From the NCBI GenBank assembly GCA_963930775.1, contig OZ005699.1:5415501-5479500 (forward strand): DNA of 64,000 nt, in the 5' to 3' direction. The notes below the pieces were generated by a model. It was not told the origin of the DNA, searched no databases, and saw nothing but the letters and a program-made list of their open reading frames with translations. Positions within the stretch are counted from its first letter, which is position 1; every line of letters begins with the position of its first letter. Shown here one piece after another: positions 1 through 11,971 of this stretch. The DNA is from Cliona cf. orientalis (taxonomy: Eukaryota > Porifera > Demospongiae > Clionaida > Clionaidae). The position numbers and the translations under genes were made by a program.

Positions 1-2424
1 ATGCCGCCAGAGCGGGTAATTTGGACATATTGAGGTATTAATTTTTATTGAGGAGAGGGGTTGCATGCATTCCCCAGAGGATCATCAAAAGCAAATACCA
101 CTTCACGTTGTGGCACGTTATGGTCACTTTGAAATAGTTAAGTACCTTGTTAATAAACAAATGGTTGATCCAACGAATCTTGATAGCTGCAATAAAACTG
201 CATTAGATTATGCTACTATCAAGGGACACTTGGAAATAGTCAAATTCCTCATAAGGGAAATAGCCAAATACATTCCTATTACTGCTCTTGTTTTAAATAA
301 ATCTTCAGTATCTTCTTACACTCCATTGCACTTTGCTGCTCAGTATGGTCACGTGCATCTTATTGAGTTCTTCTTGACTAAGATACCAGGCTGTGACCCC
401 AACATAAGAGGTAAGAAGAAACGGCACATTCTACATGAGGCGGCCAAAAAAGGACATGCAAATATTGTCAGATATTTAGCAGAATTTCAACCAAATTGTA
501 ACTTTTCATGTTTAGATAAGAATAAAGTTACTCCCTTGCATATTGCAGCTGCTAATGGCAACCTTGTTCTAGTCAAGCTATTAGCTCTGGAATTGAAATG
601 TAATACCAATCAGAAAAATAAAGCTGGATATGCTCCATTATATTATCTTGCTGCGCTCAATGGCTATCTCAGTGTTGTTGGATTTTTTGTGTCCAATTTG
701 AGATGTGATCCTGATCAACTTACGTCCTTCAAGCAGAGGACATCACTTCATCTTGCTTCTCTAAATGGTCATTTGAATGTTGTCAAATACTTGGTCCGTG
801 ATAGAAAATGTAATCAAATAATCAAAGATGCTGACGGTATCACCCCAGCTAAACTTGCTTTGACCAATAACCATTTACAGACAGTTCAATATCTTAATTG
901 CTCCTGGATTAATCACATTGCTTCAGAGGGAGATTTAAAAATCTCTACAAACATTTATATCATCACAAGGATTTGACCCAACCCTTTTGGCCTGCAGTGG
1001 AATAACACCACTTCATACTGCCTTAAGTCAAGGGCATATTGATGTAGCGAAATATCTTACTTCTAATGATATTTGTGATCCAATGAGTAGAGATGGTGAC
1101 AATAACACTGCTCTTCATAAAGCAGCTGGGTACGGTCATCTATCAGCACTTAAGGTTTTTGTATTCAATTGTCGTTGTGATCCCAATGTCACCGGAAAAG
1201 ACGATGATACACCTCTACACTGTGCAGCACTTGGAGGTCATCTTGATATAGTTAAGTACCTTATTGAAAAACATAGTTGTAACCCTTCGAGTCGTACTGA
1301 TTCTAATCATTTTACTCCTCTTCATTATGCTTCACTTTATGGGAATATAGATAGACATTGTGTTATATTTAACCCTTGAGCAAAATTGTGATCCAATGCT
1401 TTGAAGCAAAAACCACTCCTGTTTAGATTGTGCTGCTTTTGGTGGTTCAGTTGAAGTACTTAATTTCTTTATTACAGTATTGGATTGTGATCCTTGCAGG
1501 CAAGGATCGCATATGCTTGAGTATGTACCACTGATCTCTGCAGCTAATGGGGGGCACGTGGATGTAATTAAATACCTAATAATAGGGCAAAATTGCAATC
1601 CATCATTGGTAAACTGTGACAAACGTACTCCCCTTCATGGTGCTGCTCTCAATGGACATCTTAATGTTGTCCAACATCTTATAGAAGTAGAAAATTGTGA
1701 TCCTTTGGTCACTGATAATGAGGGCCAGTGTACTCTAATTAAAGCAGCAATTACTGGTCATGTGCACATCATGAAGTATCTAATACAAGTATTAGGTTTG
1801 CATCCAAATATGCACAGTGGTTCAAGAAAGCTTACACCACTGCATTACGCTGCCTACTTTGGGCACCTTGATGCTGTAAAATATCTTATTGATCAAGGAT
1901 GTGATCCAGCAGTGAGATGTGAATTTAATATAACTCCAATCCACTTAGCTGCTTCTAAAGGTCACTTACACATCCTCAAATTTTTCTTTATCGATTTAAA
2001 ATGTGACGTAGGCATAAGAGGTGGGTTTGCCAATAGGACTTCTTTTCACTATACTGCTGAGTCTGGTCATTTAAGTGTTGTGCAGTACCTCACCGATGAG
2101 CTTGGCTGTGATCCTGAAGATACAGATCCACATCAATCCACTCCTCTTCATTTAGCTGCTGCTCAAGGACACCTGAAGACTGTGGTGTACTTCATTGTCG
2201 ACTTGAACTGTGATCCGCACAAACCTGATCTGTACAATAATACACCACTTCACGATGCTGCTAGAAATGGCCACATAGATGTGGTCAAGTTTCTTTCTGA
2301 GACCCTAGGCTGCAAACTTTGTACTAGGGGATCTTGCAATATGACACCTATTCAGTGGGCCACATTTAAAGGTAATTATCATATTGTACAATATTTATAC
2401 CCAAAAATATGCAACTTGATATGA
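1..2424 (+). CDS. Ankyrin-repeat protein, 3' part, frame broken
   Basis: Three consecutive open blocks (65-976, about 966-1379, about 1400-2424) encode one long ankyrin solenoid of roughly 20 repeats of about 34 residues. The repeats follow TPLHxAAxxGHLxVVKYL, and most units end in a CDP or CNP tripeptide. Ankyrin repeats mediate protein-protein binding, and no catalytic domain is visible. The gene enters from the left edge: bases 1-60 already encode repeat-like sequence in another frame. A frame change near 935-945 lies in an A run, and another lies near 1340-1400. Repeats continue across both, so these are one gene and not three. The last block ends at a TGA at 2422-2424 with no further domain. 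The frame breaks may be sequence errors or decay. The family call is firm; the partner and role are unknown. Confidence 0.85.
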
Positions 2425-3130
2425 TTAAAAATTTATTATGTTGATCGTTTTTACACAATGACAGCTATAGTTATACTATATACAACGAAAAATATTTTTC
2501 AGACGGTCATTTTTCTTATATAGTCCGTGTCATTACATGAGGGCATGGATACGCGTCTTGGATGTGCCCGGTTGCTATGAACGAGCCGCACTACAAGGCT
2601 CAGGATTGGTCAGAACTGTAGGGCCGTGTGCACAAAGAAGTAACGTGTGCACTAAAAAAGAGTGCCTCGGGCCATAGCTACAGCTAGAGACGCATTGTCG
2701 ATCGAACGATCGGCGCGAAAGCGCCGCGCGTTTCGAAAGGCCTGTTAAGCAGGCGCTGGCGCTAGCCACCGAGCCTCGAGCGAAGCGAGAGGCGAGGTCT
2801 GTTCATACCTGTCAGTAGTCCGGTAGCAACGTTCGGGCAGAGCGAGAACGTTGCCATAGCACACTTGCTTGCTTTGCCAAGGGGTGTGGCCTCTGCAACC
2901 GCTTCCATCTGCGCATGCGCACGGTACTAATGGACAATCTTGCCCAGGCAGGATACTGTTTGTGCATGAACTATGTCTCTATGTTTTGTGAGCATGTACT
3001 GTTAATAGATGATCATGCATGCTAGCCACATTATCCCATGATTGTGTCATTAAACATACTTGTACCTTATTAATTATTATTATTATTTTGATTGCTGGTT
3101 TTTTTTGTTTTTGTTTTTTTGTTATCGCTG
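2425..3130. other. Gene-free spacer with GC-rich island
   Basis: No supported gene. About 2560-2930 is more GC-rich than its surroundings and contains a short palindromic stretch around 2773-2800 (GAGCCTCGAGCGAAGCGAGAGGC). An unrecognised old repeat is possible. Confidence 0.4.
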
Positions 3131-3156
3131 CTCTTGGGATGAGATACTAAATTTAA

Positions 3157-3372
3157 AGAAACTTTTAAAGGTCCTTGATCCAGATGGAGACATTAATTTT
3201 AATGAATTGGACTTGAGCTAGCGTTGATGATATCCAAAATGCAACCATTCTTCATTTGCCTACTTATGCCAAGTTAACAGAAGAAAATAAGGAAGATCAA
3301 AATGTAGAATTTATGAATGCCCTGCAGACTTTGGGCGTTTTATCTCACCTAATTATGAAGCACTTACTGTGA
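3157..3372 (+). pseudogene. Orphan coding-like fragment, frame broken
   Basis: After a plausible acceptor, the + strand reads KLLKVLDPDGDINFNELDL. A frame change near 3215-3222 is followed by about 50 open codons from ASVDDIQNATILHLPTYAKL to a TGA at about 3370. The first half loosely recalls an EF-hand loop but lacks proper spacing, so no family is assigned. It may be the terminal exon of a lost gene. Confidence 0.3.
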
Positions 3373-4750
3373 AAAAGTGATGCTATGTACAATGAATGCA
3401 AAGTTTCTAAACTGCAATCAAAGCTGAGTCAAATCTGGCAACTATAGATCACTCTAGCTATACATGTTTTAATCTTATCTCATCTCTGATTAAATTTTGA
3501 AGTGGCAGTATTGGCAAATTATATGCAGCAATTAGGATGCAAGTGTAGCGACTGTAGTAATGGTATCAGAAATGGTCAAATGGACCACTGACTGCTGTAT
3601 TACTGACCCTTCATAACATTATCATACTTACTTTACAAGAGAAATACTCAAGATTCACCGTGTGCTATATTGCTGAAATAAAACCAAAAGTACCCCGTCC
3701 AGCTAGTGAAGACGCATTATTAAGCCATTAAGTAGTAGCCCTATATACCCTCTTTCCTCTATACAATATTGATGTCATGATTCAGAGAAGAAAGCAAATT
3801 GGGTCTTAGAAGCATGTGGACTCAACTTGTGTGTATTAAAACACTCCTTAACGTCATGAACACTAAATCACATATTATAAACCATCAAGAACAAAGACTC
3901 CCAATCAAAAGAATTAAACATAAACATAGAACCACAGATTGTGCCTCAGCTAGCTGACTGCAGGATGTTGTTTCCGGTAGCTGATCCTGAGATAGCTATA
4001 ATACATACGTGTTGATGCTGGCATGCTGCATGAATGGCAGACTTTGGATTGACTGTCTTATGTGATGGGAGAGATTGGCAAAACTGTGGACGTATACTCA
4101 ACCATCCAGGACCAAACTGGTCATGGCGATGGAATACCTGGAGATACTTATTTACTTTTCGAATATTGCAGGTATACTGGAAGCTCTTCCGTGTTACTAG
4201 ACTCAATTTGATGAGAATTTAATCAATAATTATTATTTTATAACATAATTTATAGAGACACAATAATGCAATACTTTCATACTTACGACAGGTCAAAGTG
4301 TCAACATTCATTGCATAAGTGCAAGATCATGTTATGGAACTGAATCAGATATGTTAATTAGTGCAACAAAGAAAAATGTATGTAAGCTATTTACGTGTCT
4401 ATCAGATACTGGTTGTGAAGCACACAGTCACTAAAAGATGTTTTATACAATTTTAGCTGGTTCATACATTGATAATCAAACCCTCCCTCCCCTCTAGGCC
4501 ACCAAAGGAGTGAGTATAAGTATTGTTGTTAATATTGCGCATGTTCAGCTAGGCCCAGCATGTATACAGTGTACGTGCATGGATGAAATACAAGAGGAAT
4601 TGACTGGAACTTAGTGCATAATTCCACAATCTGCCATACAATGCAAATCTATGCTTCTGCAGAAAGCGACTTCAGTGCATAACTATATATAGCATTGCAG
4701 TGTAGTGATGATTTAAGAGGAAAATTTATGGCTAAAATCTCGCTATTTGA
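3373..4750. other. Spacer without supported gene
   Basis: AT-rich sequence. Short frames near 4034-4222 and 3946-4206 overlap on opposite strands, have no domain and no splice context, and are not annotated. Confidence 0.4.
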
Positions 4751-5280
4751 TCCAGCATGATAGTGTGGGTTAATGAATCTGGATTCAATTGAGAAATATC
4801 ATTGATCAGAGCTATACTAAGTCTATGAGGCATGCGTGCTATTGATCATCAGTTGAAGCATGGAGGAGTATCAATTCCATTGGAATAGTATTATTATCTT
4901 CGTGTTGAAGATATATACATCCTGAAAGACACAGTTGATGGGGGTACATTTGAATATTAAATTTTTGTAGGATTCCCCTCCTGATGCCTTTCAATGGCAT
5001 CAACACCCATTCGGTTATCGTGATGGACAACTGCTCTGTCCACAATGTCAACAGAGTTACATTATTGAAATGATTTCTACACTCCTCCGCTTTCTATCAC
5101 CATAATATAGCCCAGACTTAAATCCAATAGAATTTGTATTTTCCAAGGTGAAAGCTTTTATTAAGGCCAATGAATTGGTCTTTCAATATTTACCCCGCAT
5201 TACAGTTTCAATAGTTTTCAATACTGTTGCTCAACAAGACTGCTTGCATTACGTACAACATAGTCTTGAATATACATACA
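4750..5280 (+). pseudogene. Decayed DDE transposase (Tc1/IS630-like, DDE_3)
   Basis: Three frames together show the catalytic half of a DDE_3-type transposase. An NESGF-like start lies near 4775. A block around 4995-5075 reads VIVMDNCSVHNVNRVTLL and carries the second catalytic Asp with the typical DNC/SxH context. A block around 5110-5160 reads SPDLNPIEFVFSKVKAFIK, the classic final motif with the third acidic residue. Stop codons and frame shifts lie between the blocks, so this copy cannot make protein. The N-terminal HTH was not found and no TIRs were recognised. A family A repeat begins 60 bp downstream. The superfamily call is solid; the exact family is not resolved. Confidence 0.75.
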
Positions 5281-5340
5281 TCAAACCAAACTGTAATAAG
5301 TCACCAGTAACAATATTAGTAGCATTGTTAAGCATTGTTA

Positions 5341-5743
5341 CCCGCGTGCATGCGCAAGGGGTAAAGTAATCGGTCGTGTCGTCGTCGTCGTTGTCGTTGT
5401 TGTCGTTAGCACAAAAATCGCCATATCTCGAGATGTAGGCGTCTAAGCGACTCGTAAGTACAACGAATCAATCGAATTTGGCGAAAAACTGGCTTCAGTG
5501 TGCGTCAAATCGAGGGATACGGTCCACGAGCGTCACAAATAGTGTTTTTTTTGTTGGCCACCGTAGCCACGCCTATCGACAGTGCCCATCAATGCATTAT
5601 GCACGCCATTGTGCTTTCTGCTCATGCACAACTAAGTGGCCATGGTAAAGATCGTCAAGTGTCACCCGGCAGGGCTATGCACCGAAAGTAAATCTATAAA
5701 TTGCGCAATGTGTGCGCGGGGTATGTGCTCTATAGAGCTCTAG
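5341..5743 (+). repeat. Family A dispersed repeat, copy A1 (403 bp)
   Basis: Begins TTACCCGCGTGCATGCGC and ends GTGCTCTATAGAGCTCTAG. Inside is a (GTC)n/(GTT)n-rich stretch followed by a segment around GGCTTCAGTGTGCGTCAAAT. Near-identical copies lie at 12168-12586 (+) and 42053-42447 (-), with a broken copy at 47702-49820 (-). The ends share an imperfect inverted ACCCCGCGCGCA motif. Copy A1 is flanked by TTA on both sides. No ORF; non-autonomous. Confidence 0.8.
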
Positions 5744-5810
5744 TTAATCACGGTCTAATTGTTTAATTAAGCTACGCATGTGATTGACCACAGTAGACCT
5801 GTGCTCCTCA

Positions 5811-5836
5811 TACCGTATAGCGGTAATTTTCGTGTG

Positions 5837-5867
<31 letters not shown>

Positions 5868-5952
5868 TAATTTTCGTTATTTTCATGACCATAATATTAT
5901 GACTGCTCTAACAGTGACGAAATTTACACCCCACGAAAATTTGCCACAGTAG
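5811..5952 (+). repeat. Small MITE with TACCGTATAGCGG end and G29 tract
   Basis: The left end TACCGTATAGCGGTAATTTTCG and the inverted right end CGAAAATTTGCCACAGTA bound a 140-bp segment with an uninterrupted G run at 5838-5866. The left terminus matches the element at 59923-60426. Confidence 0.55.
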
Positions 5953-5988
5953 GTAAAGGTCGTCTGGTAAAGTTGTCGCGAGTGTGCA

Positions 5989-6295
5989 CGCATCAAGCGG
6001 GGGTCACTCCCATAGGCGCTGTGTCCAGAGCTGCGACCGGGGTCAAGATTTTTGACCGTCCAAAAATGGCCTTGACCGCTTGACCACGACGAATTTTTTG
6101 CCCTTGACCTGTTGACCATCGACTAACTGCGCATGCGCGAAGTCTCGGCCACGCCTCTTGGCCGCCTAGCTATGCTGGAGATAGGGCCCAGAACACCGCT
6201 TGACCGTTTGACCGACCCCCAAAAAGTGCCTTGACCGTTTGACTGCATTTTGACCCCGGTCGCAGCTCTGGGGGAGTGACCCCCCCTTGACGCAT
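5989..6295. repeat. MITE with about 45-bp inverted ends
   Basis: The left arm (5989-6048) and the inverted right arm (6250-6295) share GGGGGTCACTCCC and then CAGAGCTGCGACCGGGGTCAA. Inside, TTGACCG units recur in both orientations (6055-6110 and 6195-6245), so the whole can fold into a long hairpin. No ORF. Confidence 0.75.
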
Positions 6296-6332
6296 CGTTA
6301 TCAAAACGCATATATATGACATCTGCCTCCAA

Positions 6333-6707
6333 TCTGTTAACAAGGAGACCAGAACACTAAGCAGAAAAAATTGTCCAAAAACCACCACATAGTTGACCTG
6401 GATACATAGTAGAGCCATACAATGCAAGCAGGCAGCCTATATATCAATTTTGACCAAAGTGGGTAATGGTCGTCACATTGATGTGCGCGTGGGCGGAAAA
6501 CATTGCAAGTGCATGGCTTCCTATACAAACATATGGGAATACTTTAAAGGGCCATAACTTTAATTCTAAGGCGTGAATAAAAATTCCCCGCCATCAAATT
6601 TCGTGTTTTGACCCATTCTGCGTGCCCATGTAAAAATTACGTCCCCAAGTGCTCCCAGTTCCTGCACGAATTATTTCTTTTTTTTTCTACTTAGTGTTTA
6701 TTTAACA
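6333..6707. repeat. Family B MITE, copy B1
   Basis: Left end TTAACAAGGAGACCAGAACACTAAGCAG, right end TTTTTTTTCTACTTAGTGTTTATTTAAC. The inverted termini share ACACTAAG(C/T)AGAAAAAA. The interior segment CAAACATATGGGA...ATTCTAAGGCGTGAAT recurs at 20413-20657 and 24018-24365. Confidence 0.7.
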
Positions 6708-7702
6708 AGCTAAACCACACCATAAGATAAAAGAATTACAACAACCTGTAAATAAGAAATACCATCAGATTTACACATTTGTATGGGGACCATAGAACAT
6801 AACCACACATTATTATCAGTATACACTAAGCCCTCACTTTTGCCTGATTGTGGAATGTGATTCAGTAGTAACCACCAATTACGTTATCTTGCATTTGCGG
6901 TGCTTCGCGCGCGCGCCGCGCCATATATTGTAGTGTATCGGCAACGCCCACACTTACTCTTCGTGACGTCACAAGGTCCTGAGGCCGGCCAGTACAGTAG
7001 TAAGAGAAAAATGGTCCTGGTCGACATTTTGCAAGTTCATATTCGACACGAGCAAAGGATTTAGCCAAGGATATTAAACTGGGCAACTCTCGAGGTCAAA
7101 CTGTCCATGTGATCTTCATATGACTTGGCTCTGACCTTTCGCATCAGGTTGTCCAGTAAGCTGAAATCGAGCTAGCCACGAGTGTGGCGATTGATTGGTG
7201 AGCGACTCCATATCTCATCAACGAAGACAGTTGAAGAAACGAAACTTCTTCCATCCTTTAGTAGAGTTGTAAAACTAATCTCTATGTGAGTCAGCTAGTC
7301 TACAGAGCTGTTTGTACTATGACAGTACGTTATTGAATGTATAAATTATTTTCATTTTTCATGATCTTATAATTCAACAAATACAGTAAATATTACTTAG
7401 TTAAGCAAATATACTATACTGCTAGTGGTACTCTCCTTCCAGCTGAAGTATGAAAGCCTCAGCAGTCTTCGCATCAGGTTGTCCAGAATGTTGAAAATGA
7501 GTCGGCCAAACATTTACGGCCGATATTCGGCCGTGTATAGCGAGGTAGCTACGCTTTGGACACGAACTGGACGTGCCCATATGTTGTTTAGCTAGTCTTC
7601 TTACAGTCTGCTGTGTTTCAAAACCCAGAAATATACCAGTAGCCAGAAACCAAACTTTTTTGTCATGCATGTTGACCGCGATCGCGGTCTCCATATGTTT
7701 AA
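6708..7702. other. Spacer; short direct duplication only
   Basis: No gene supported. The words TTCGCATCAGGTTGTCCAG near 7138-7158 and 7469-7487 form a direct repeat about 330 bp apart, followed by weakly similar sequence. This may be the remnant of an older element next to the ISL2EU insertion. Confidence 0.4.
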
Positions 7703-7704
7703 TA

Positions 7705-7775
7705 GACCCGTTGCACGTACATGAACTTCCTTAGCAACCGTTGCTACGCCGCCACGTTGGAGGACTAAAAACGCG
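7705..7775 (+). repeat. Left TIR of ISL2EU element
   Basis: GACCCGTTGCACGT at the tip and GCCGCCACGTTGGAGGAC at offset 44 match the right end in inverted orientation at equivalent spacing. The 30 bp between the two blocks are not conserved. Confidence 0.85.
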
Positions 7776-7819
7776 CGCGCGCGCATACGCGTATACGCCT
7801 GCGCACGCAGCTGATTAGT

Positions 7820-9930
7820 ATGCAGAAGATGATGGAGGTTGGGCTCATTCCACGCTACGCAAGTACGGTTCTAAGCGACGAGGATTCCAAAAAAAGATAT
7901 AAGAATAAGCTCCAGATTATCAATGGGCTCGATCCCTATGATATCCCGAAGAAAGAATGGAAAGATGATGTTGAACTCTGGCCAGCTGTAACACACATTC
8001 ATGCTTGCATGTATTTAATCCTTACACCTAGCCCGTACACTGAAAATGATCTCTTGAATTTCAAGAGTCTTGATTGCTATCAGAACTTTGTAAAAGGGTG
8101 GGTGAGAGAGGTCCTTGTGAAGTCTGTAGAAGACAAGCGAATTGTGATAGGAAAGGTTGGTTCAATTAATGTCTTAAATTCTAGTCCAGATCTCAAGCAC
8201 CAGCTGCAGGCTGTAGCATAAACTGTTATCGAAATACTAACATATAGATCAATCATTCCCAGAAGTTGAGTGAGAAGCCATTAACTCCTTGGATAATTGC
8301 TCATGAAGGTGGAAGAATTCTTGCTGGCCACTGCGATTGCATGGCTGGACTAGGTGAGACATGCTCGCATGTTGCCTCTCTGCTTTGGGTGATTGGAGTA
8401 GGAGTAGAAACGAGGGAGTCACTGACTGTAACACAGAAAAGTGCATACTGGGTCCTGCCTCCTGCAGTCAAATCAGTACCTTATGCTCCTGTGAAAGATA
8501 TTGGCTTCATTGGGAAGAAAAGAAAAGTGATAAGTAGTGTGAAGAAGTCGAGTGATCATGGTAGTGATAGTGCTAGTGCTGGTGCTACAGAGACGTCACT
8601 CCCTAGTGTGTCAATGTGCAGTGCCAACTGAGCGAGAACAATCCGACTTCTTTGACAGGTTATCAACTTGTACTGGAGCAAAACCAGCCGTTTCAGCACT
8701 AGTGCCCCCTCACTGTGATGATTATGTTCCCACTTCCCTTGCTCCAGAATTACCCAGTGTGCTTTCTGATCTCTACCAAGCGGAGTTTCTAAAGCTAGGG
8801 TACCATGAGTTGCTTCAGAAAGCACACAGCATTAATATTACGATTACCACTAATCAGGTGTTAGCTGTGGAGGCTAAAACAAAAAGTCAGGCTGGTTCAC
8901 GATTATGGTTCCGTATGCGTACAGGAAGAATCACTGCATCCAAGTTCAAAGCTGTTTGTAGAACTGATCCTGCCTCTCCTTCCTTAAGCTTGATCATGGC
9001 TATTTGCCATCCAGAAACGCTTCGTTTCAGCACATCAGCTACAAAGTGGGGGTGCCAGCATGAAAAAACAGCACTAGAAGAGTATAAGCAGAGCAATAGT
9101 GATCACCATAAAAATCTTAAGGTTTCAGACAGCGGCTTATTCATAAGCATAGAATATCCCTTCATTGGTGCCTCTCCAGATGGTCTTGTAGAATGCTATT
9201 GCTGTGGACAAGGGATATGTGAAATAAAGGTTGGTACATAACTATTGTGTCACTATGGTATAATTATTATAGCTGAAATATTAAATTACATTTTCTCAGT
9301 GCCCATATTGTCACAAGGATGACAGTATTGATGTTGCTGCTGAGGATAAAGATTTTTGCCTCCAGAAAATGCCTAATGGAAAGCTTGAACTTAAAAAGGA
9401 CCATGTATACTACTATCAGGTTAGTATTTACATCATAATATGAAACCTTATTATGTCATATTTTTTAATGTTAATAGGTTCAGGCTCAGCTCTTCTGTAC
9501 AAAAGCCAACTACTGCGATTTTATTGTGTATACGAGAACTAGCCTTCATATAGAACGAATAAAATTCGACAAATGCTTTTGGGAGACAAATATCGCACAA
9601 GTGAAGCATTTTTTTGATGTTGGTGTCATGCCTGAACTACTAGGTAGATGGTTTTCTCGACCACCAAGACCGACAGTGACACACCCAGCTTTAGACCCCA
9701 TCTCACCATGTAGTAGTACAGATGACGGGCAAACACCTGACTCAGTAAAGTATTGCTACTGCCGAGGTGATGAGTATGGAGACATGGTTGGTTGCGATAA
9801 TGGCGAGTGTCCATACCAGTGGTTCCACCTGGAGTGTTTGCACTTGAAATCCCTACCAACATCGAAAGAGTGGTACTGCCCAGACTGCCGTAAACTTGAT
9901 AAGTTCAGAAAGATAAGAAAAAAGTCATAG
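7820..9930 (+). CDS. Transposon YqaJ-type nuclease with SWIM and PHD fingers
   Basis: Likely exons are 7820-8212, 8263 to about 9229, 9300-9419 and 9478-9930. All use GT/AG introns of 50-70 bp and keep phase 0. The start is the first ATG after the left TIR. A SWIM zinc finger (CDC-x7-CSH, 8324-8371) is followed by a YqaJ/lambda-exonuclease fold. That fold shows TGRITASKF, WGCQHEKTALEEY, a catalytic Asp in IGASPDGLV and GICEIK (ExK), with a CPYC pair across an intron, as expected for a PD-(D/E)XK nuclease. The C-terminus (9748-9890) is a C4HC3 PHD finger of the ING kind. One +1 frame change near 8560-8634 separates SWIM from YqaJ and may be an error or damage. The role is inferred: DNA-end processing during transposition, with chromatin binding by PHD. 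Confidence 0.85.
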
Positions 9931-9981
9931 AATTGCATGCAGACATTGTTTGATGACAATACACAGTGAAACTTATTACAA

Positions 9982-11861
9982 TTAATCTAAAGGAACCACA
10001 GAATTGCATAAATTTGTTAATGCACAACAAATAGTGACGATCTTATCTAAGGTGGTACTATTTTCACCTGGCTTACAAATTAAGTGGTCAATAGGCTGAG
10101 TAGTACTTAAAAATAAATATATTTTTAACTAAGATTACCAATAACCCGTTCTACGTGTATCCTAACATTGGCTATGCTTCGTGTTTGTTCTACTTCTATT
10201 CCAGACAGCTGCTTTTTTCCTTTTGTAAAAGCAGGCATCACTAGTGTCGCACAGTAGAGTCCAACAGATTCCTTGATGTCGAAACCACGATCAGCTAATA
10301 CTGTATCACCTGGTAACAGATTGTCCAATAATCTAGAATTTTGTGTGAGATGTTTGTCACTGACCCTGCCTCCCCATCCTTCAGATATGAAACTGACACT
10401 TCCTTGAGGTGTAATTCCAATAAGATATTTAATAGTATTATGATGCTTGTATGATGAGTATGTCTGTGCTCTTGCCAAGAGGTCAGTTGGCCGGTCAATG
10501 AATATTTCAAAACAGTCAATGATTACGACACATTTTGGACAGTGCTTTCGAAAGTCCATGGGAAGTGTCTTTCTCAATACATCCCGTGATGGCCAGACAA
10601 TTAGGAACTTTAAACGCACAAATAAGACTGCAAGAACGCTAGAAAAGATACGACAGACCGTTGATTTATGAATTCCAAACCGATATCCAAGATCTTGTAC
10701 CGAGAGTGATAATCGAAGTCGCATTAACGTAAGTAGTAGCTGTTGGAATGGAGAGAGGGATATGTGTCCGGCAGCAGCAATATGTGATTGGACAAAGCTG
10801 AATACAACAAATAGGATTTTCCAATTGGTAAGTCCTGTGTAAAATAAGACTTTTTCATCATCGTCTCGGAATGAGTCTTCATCCAATATCGTCTCCTTCA
10901 ATCGCTCCTCTATCACCCTCTGTTCTCTAATATGGCAGCTGTTATCTCCTTCCAGTTTAGCACATTTTGCTTTTAGCTCCGCACAGGAACTTTGTAGCTC
11001 TTTCACCTGAGCAGATAGCTCCTCAAAAGATGCAGGTAAGTTTATACGACCAGCCTCGTCTGTTTGGGTACTGACAGTGTTCTCTGGCTCAGCTTGTTCT
11101 GGCTCTTTCGGCACCTGTGACCACACATAGATACGTACCATATTATTATGCTTAAAATTTTGTTAATTGCCCATGATCAATTTCTGCACTCTATTTAACT
11201 GTATCCAATCACATTATATAGTAGATACAATACGTTTCATAGCAGCAGGTTACCTGACTATCTGCTTCACTCGCTTTCCTCCTCTTTTCACTGATCAAGG
11301 CTGCTCGTTAATACCTCTCCTGAGCAAGGTTTGATGGCGGTTCAGGGGCACCCCCAAGATGAAGAGAAGGGGCCCAGTCAGGATTGTTGTAGTCGTACAG
11401 GTCACTGGGTTTACCTTTAATTGAAAAACCACATTATCACAGTCTAGTGGTTGCATTTGATATCGCTAATTGTGGTAAACCATGCACTTCTACTTGGCAG
11501 CTGCCAACACTTGAAAGTAGCTAACAGGACCATAATCCATGGCCACTTGACTACTTTGTTGATAAACAATGAACGCGAATCCCATAATAGAATTCGGATA
11601 GTCATGCACACTCTAGTTTAGCTTACCTGATATAAAGTGTCGCGAGCAAACTCGCACATACGGGTACTTGCTTGAGCCAAGATCGTCTCTGTGAATTCTG
11701 GATAGCCACAGGTCTCGGCGTTTGCAGGTCAACCCGCAGGTTTGTTCACCTTGATGGCTAATAACAGCTGGCAGACGATAAAAGCCAATACCTTTGTGTT
11801 TATCAGCACGGTTGCTGCAACCCACAATGGCACAGAAGTTCACCATTTTTCCAAAACACAC
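9982..11861 (-). CDS. ISL2EU transposase: THAP finger plus DDE_4 domain
   Basis: Three exons run from 11861 (or the better THAP start MVNFC at 11846) to 11627, 11414-11254 and 11114-9982. Exon 1 is a THAP zinc finger, CAIVGC...CSRH, which binds DNA and probably the TIRs. Exon 3 begins with a leucine-rich coiled coil ([19 protein letters not shown]). An HTH region ([20 protein letters not shown]) and an IS5-like DDE_4 core follow, with acidic residues in [14 protein letters not shown] and [10 protein letters not shown] and a late Glu in RIHVERVIG. Two defects are visible. A TAA interrupts exon 2 at 11308-11310. Near 10125 the frame shifts, and the conserved tail ([19 protein letters not shown]) continues to a TAA at 9982. 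The open frame alone would stop at 10125. Function is cut-and-paste transposition in the nucleus. Confidence 0.85.
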
Positions 11862-11899
11862 TCGAACTCGATAATATCATGCATACGCGGTAGACACTT

Positions 11900-11971
11900 C
11901 CGGGTGGTTTGGTCCTCCAATATGGCGGCCGCGGTTATTAATTTTATTAATGACGTCACGTGCAATGGGTC
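11900..11971 (-). repeat. Right TIR of ISL2EU element
   Basis: Read on the minus strand it begins GACCCATTGCACGT at 11971 and holds GCCGCCATATTGGAGGAC about 43 bp in. TA follows at 11972-11973. The transposase promoter must lie in or next to this TIR, since its start codon is about 110 bp from the tip. Confidence 0.85.

Noticed and set aside
3157..3220. EF-hand assignment of the DPDGDINFNEL stretch
   Set aside because: Spacing of acidic residues does not fit a complete EF-hand loop; kept only as an unknown coding-like fragment.
4034..4222. 62-codon forward frame near the broken transposase
   Set aside because: Compositionally odd (Trp-rich), no homology recognised, and no continuity with the transposase blocks.
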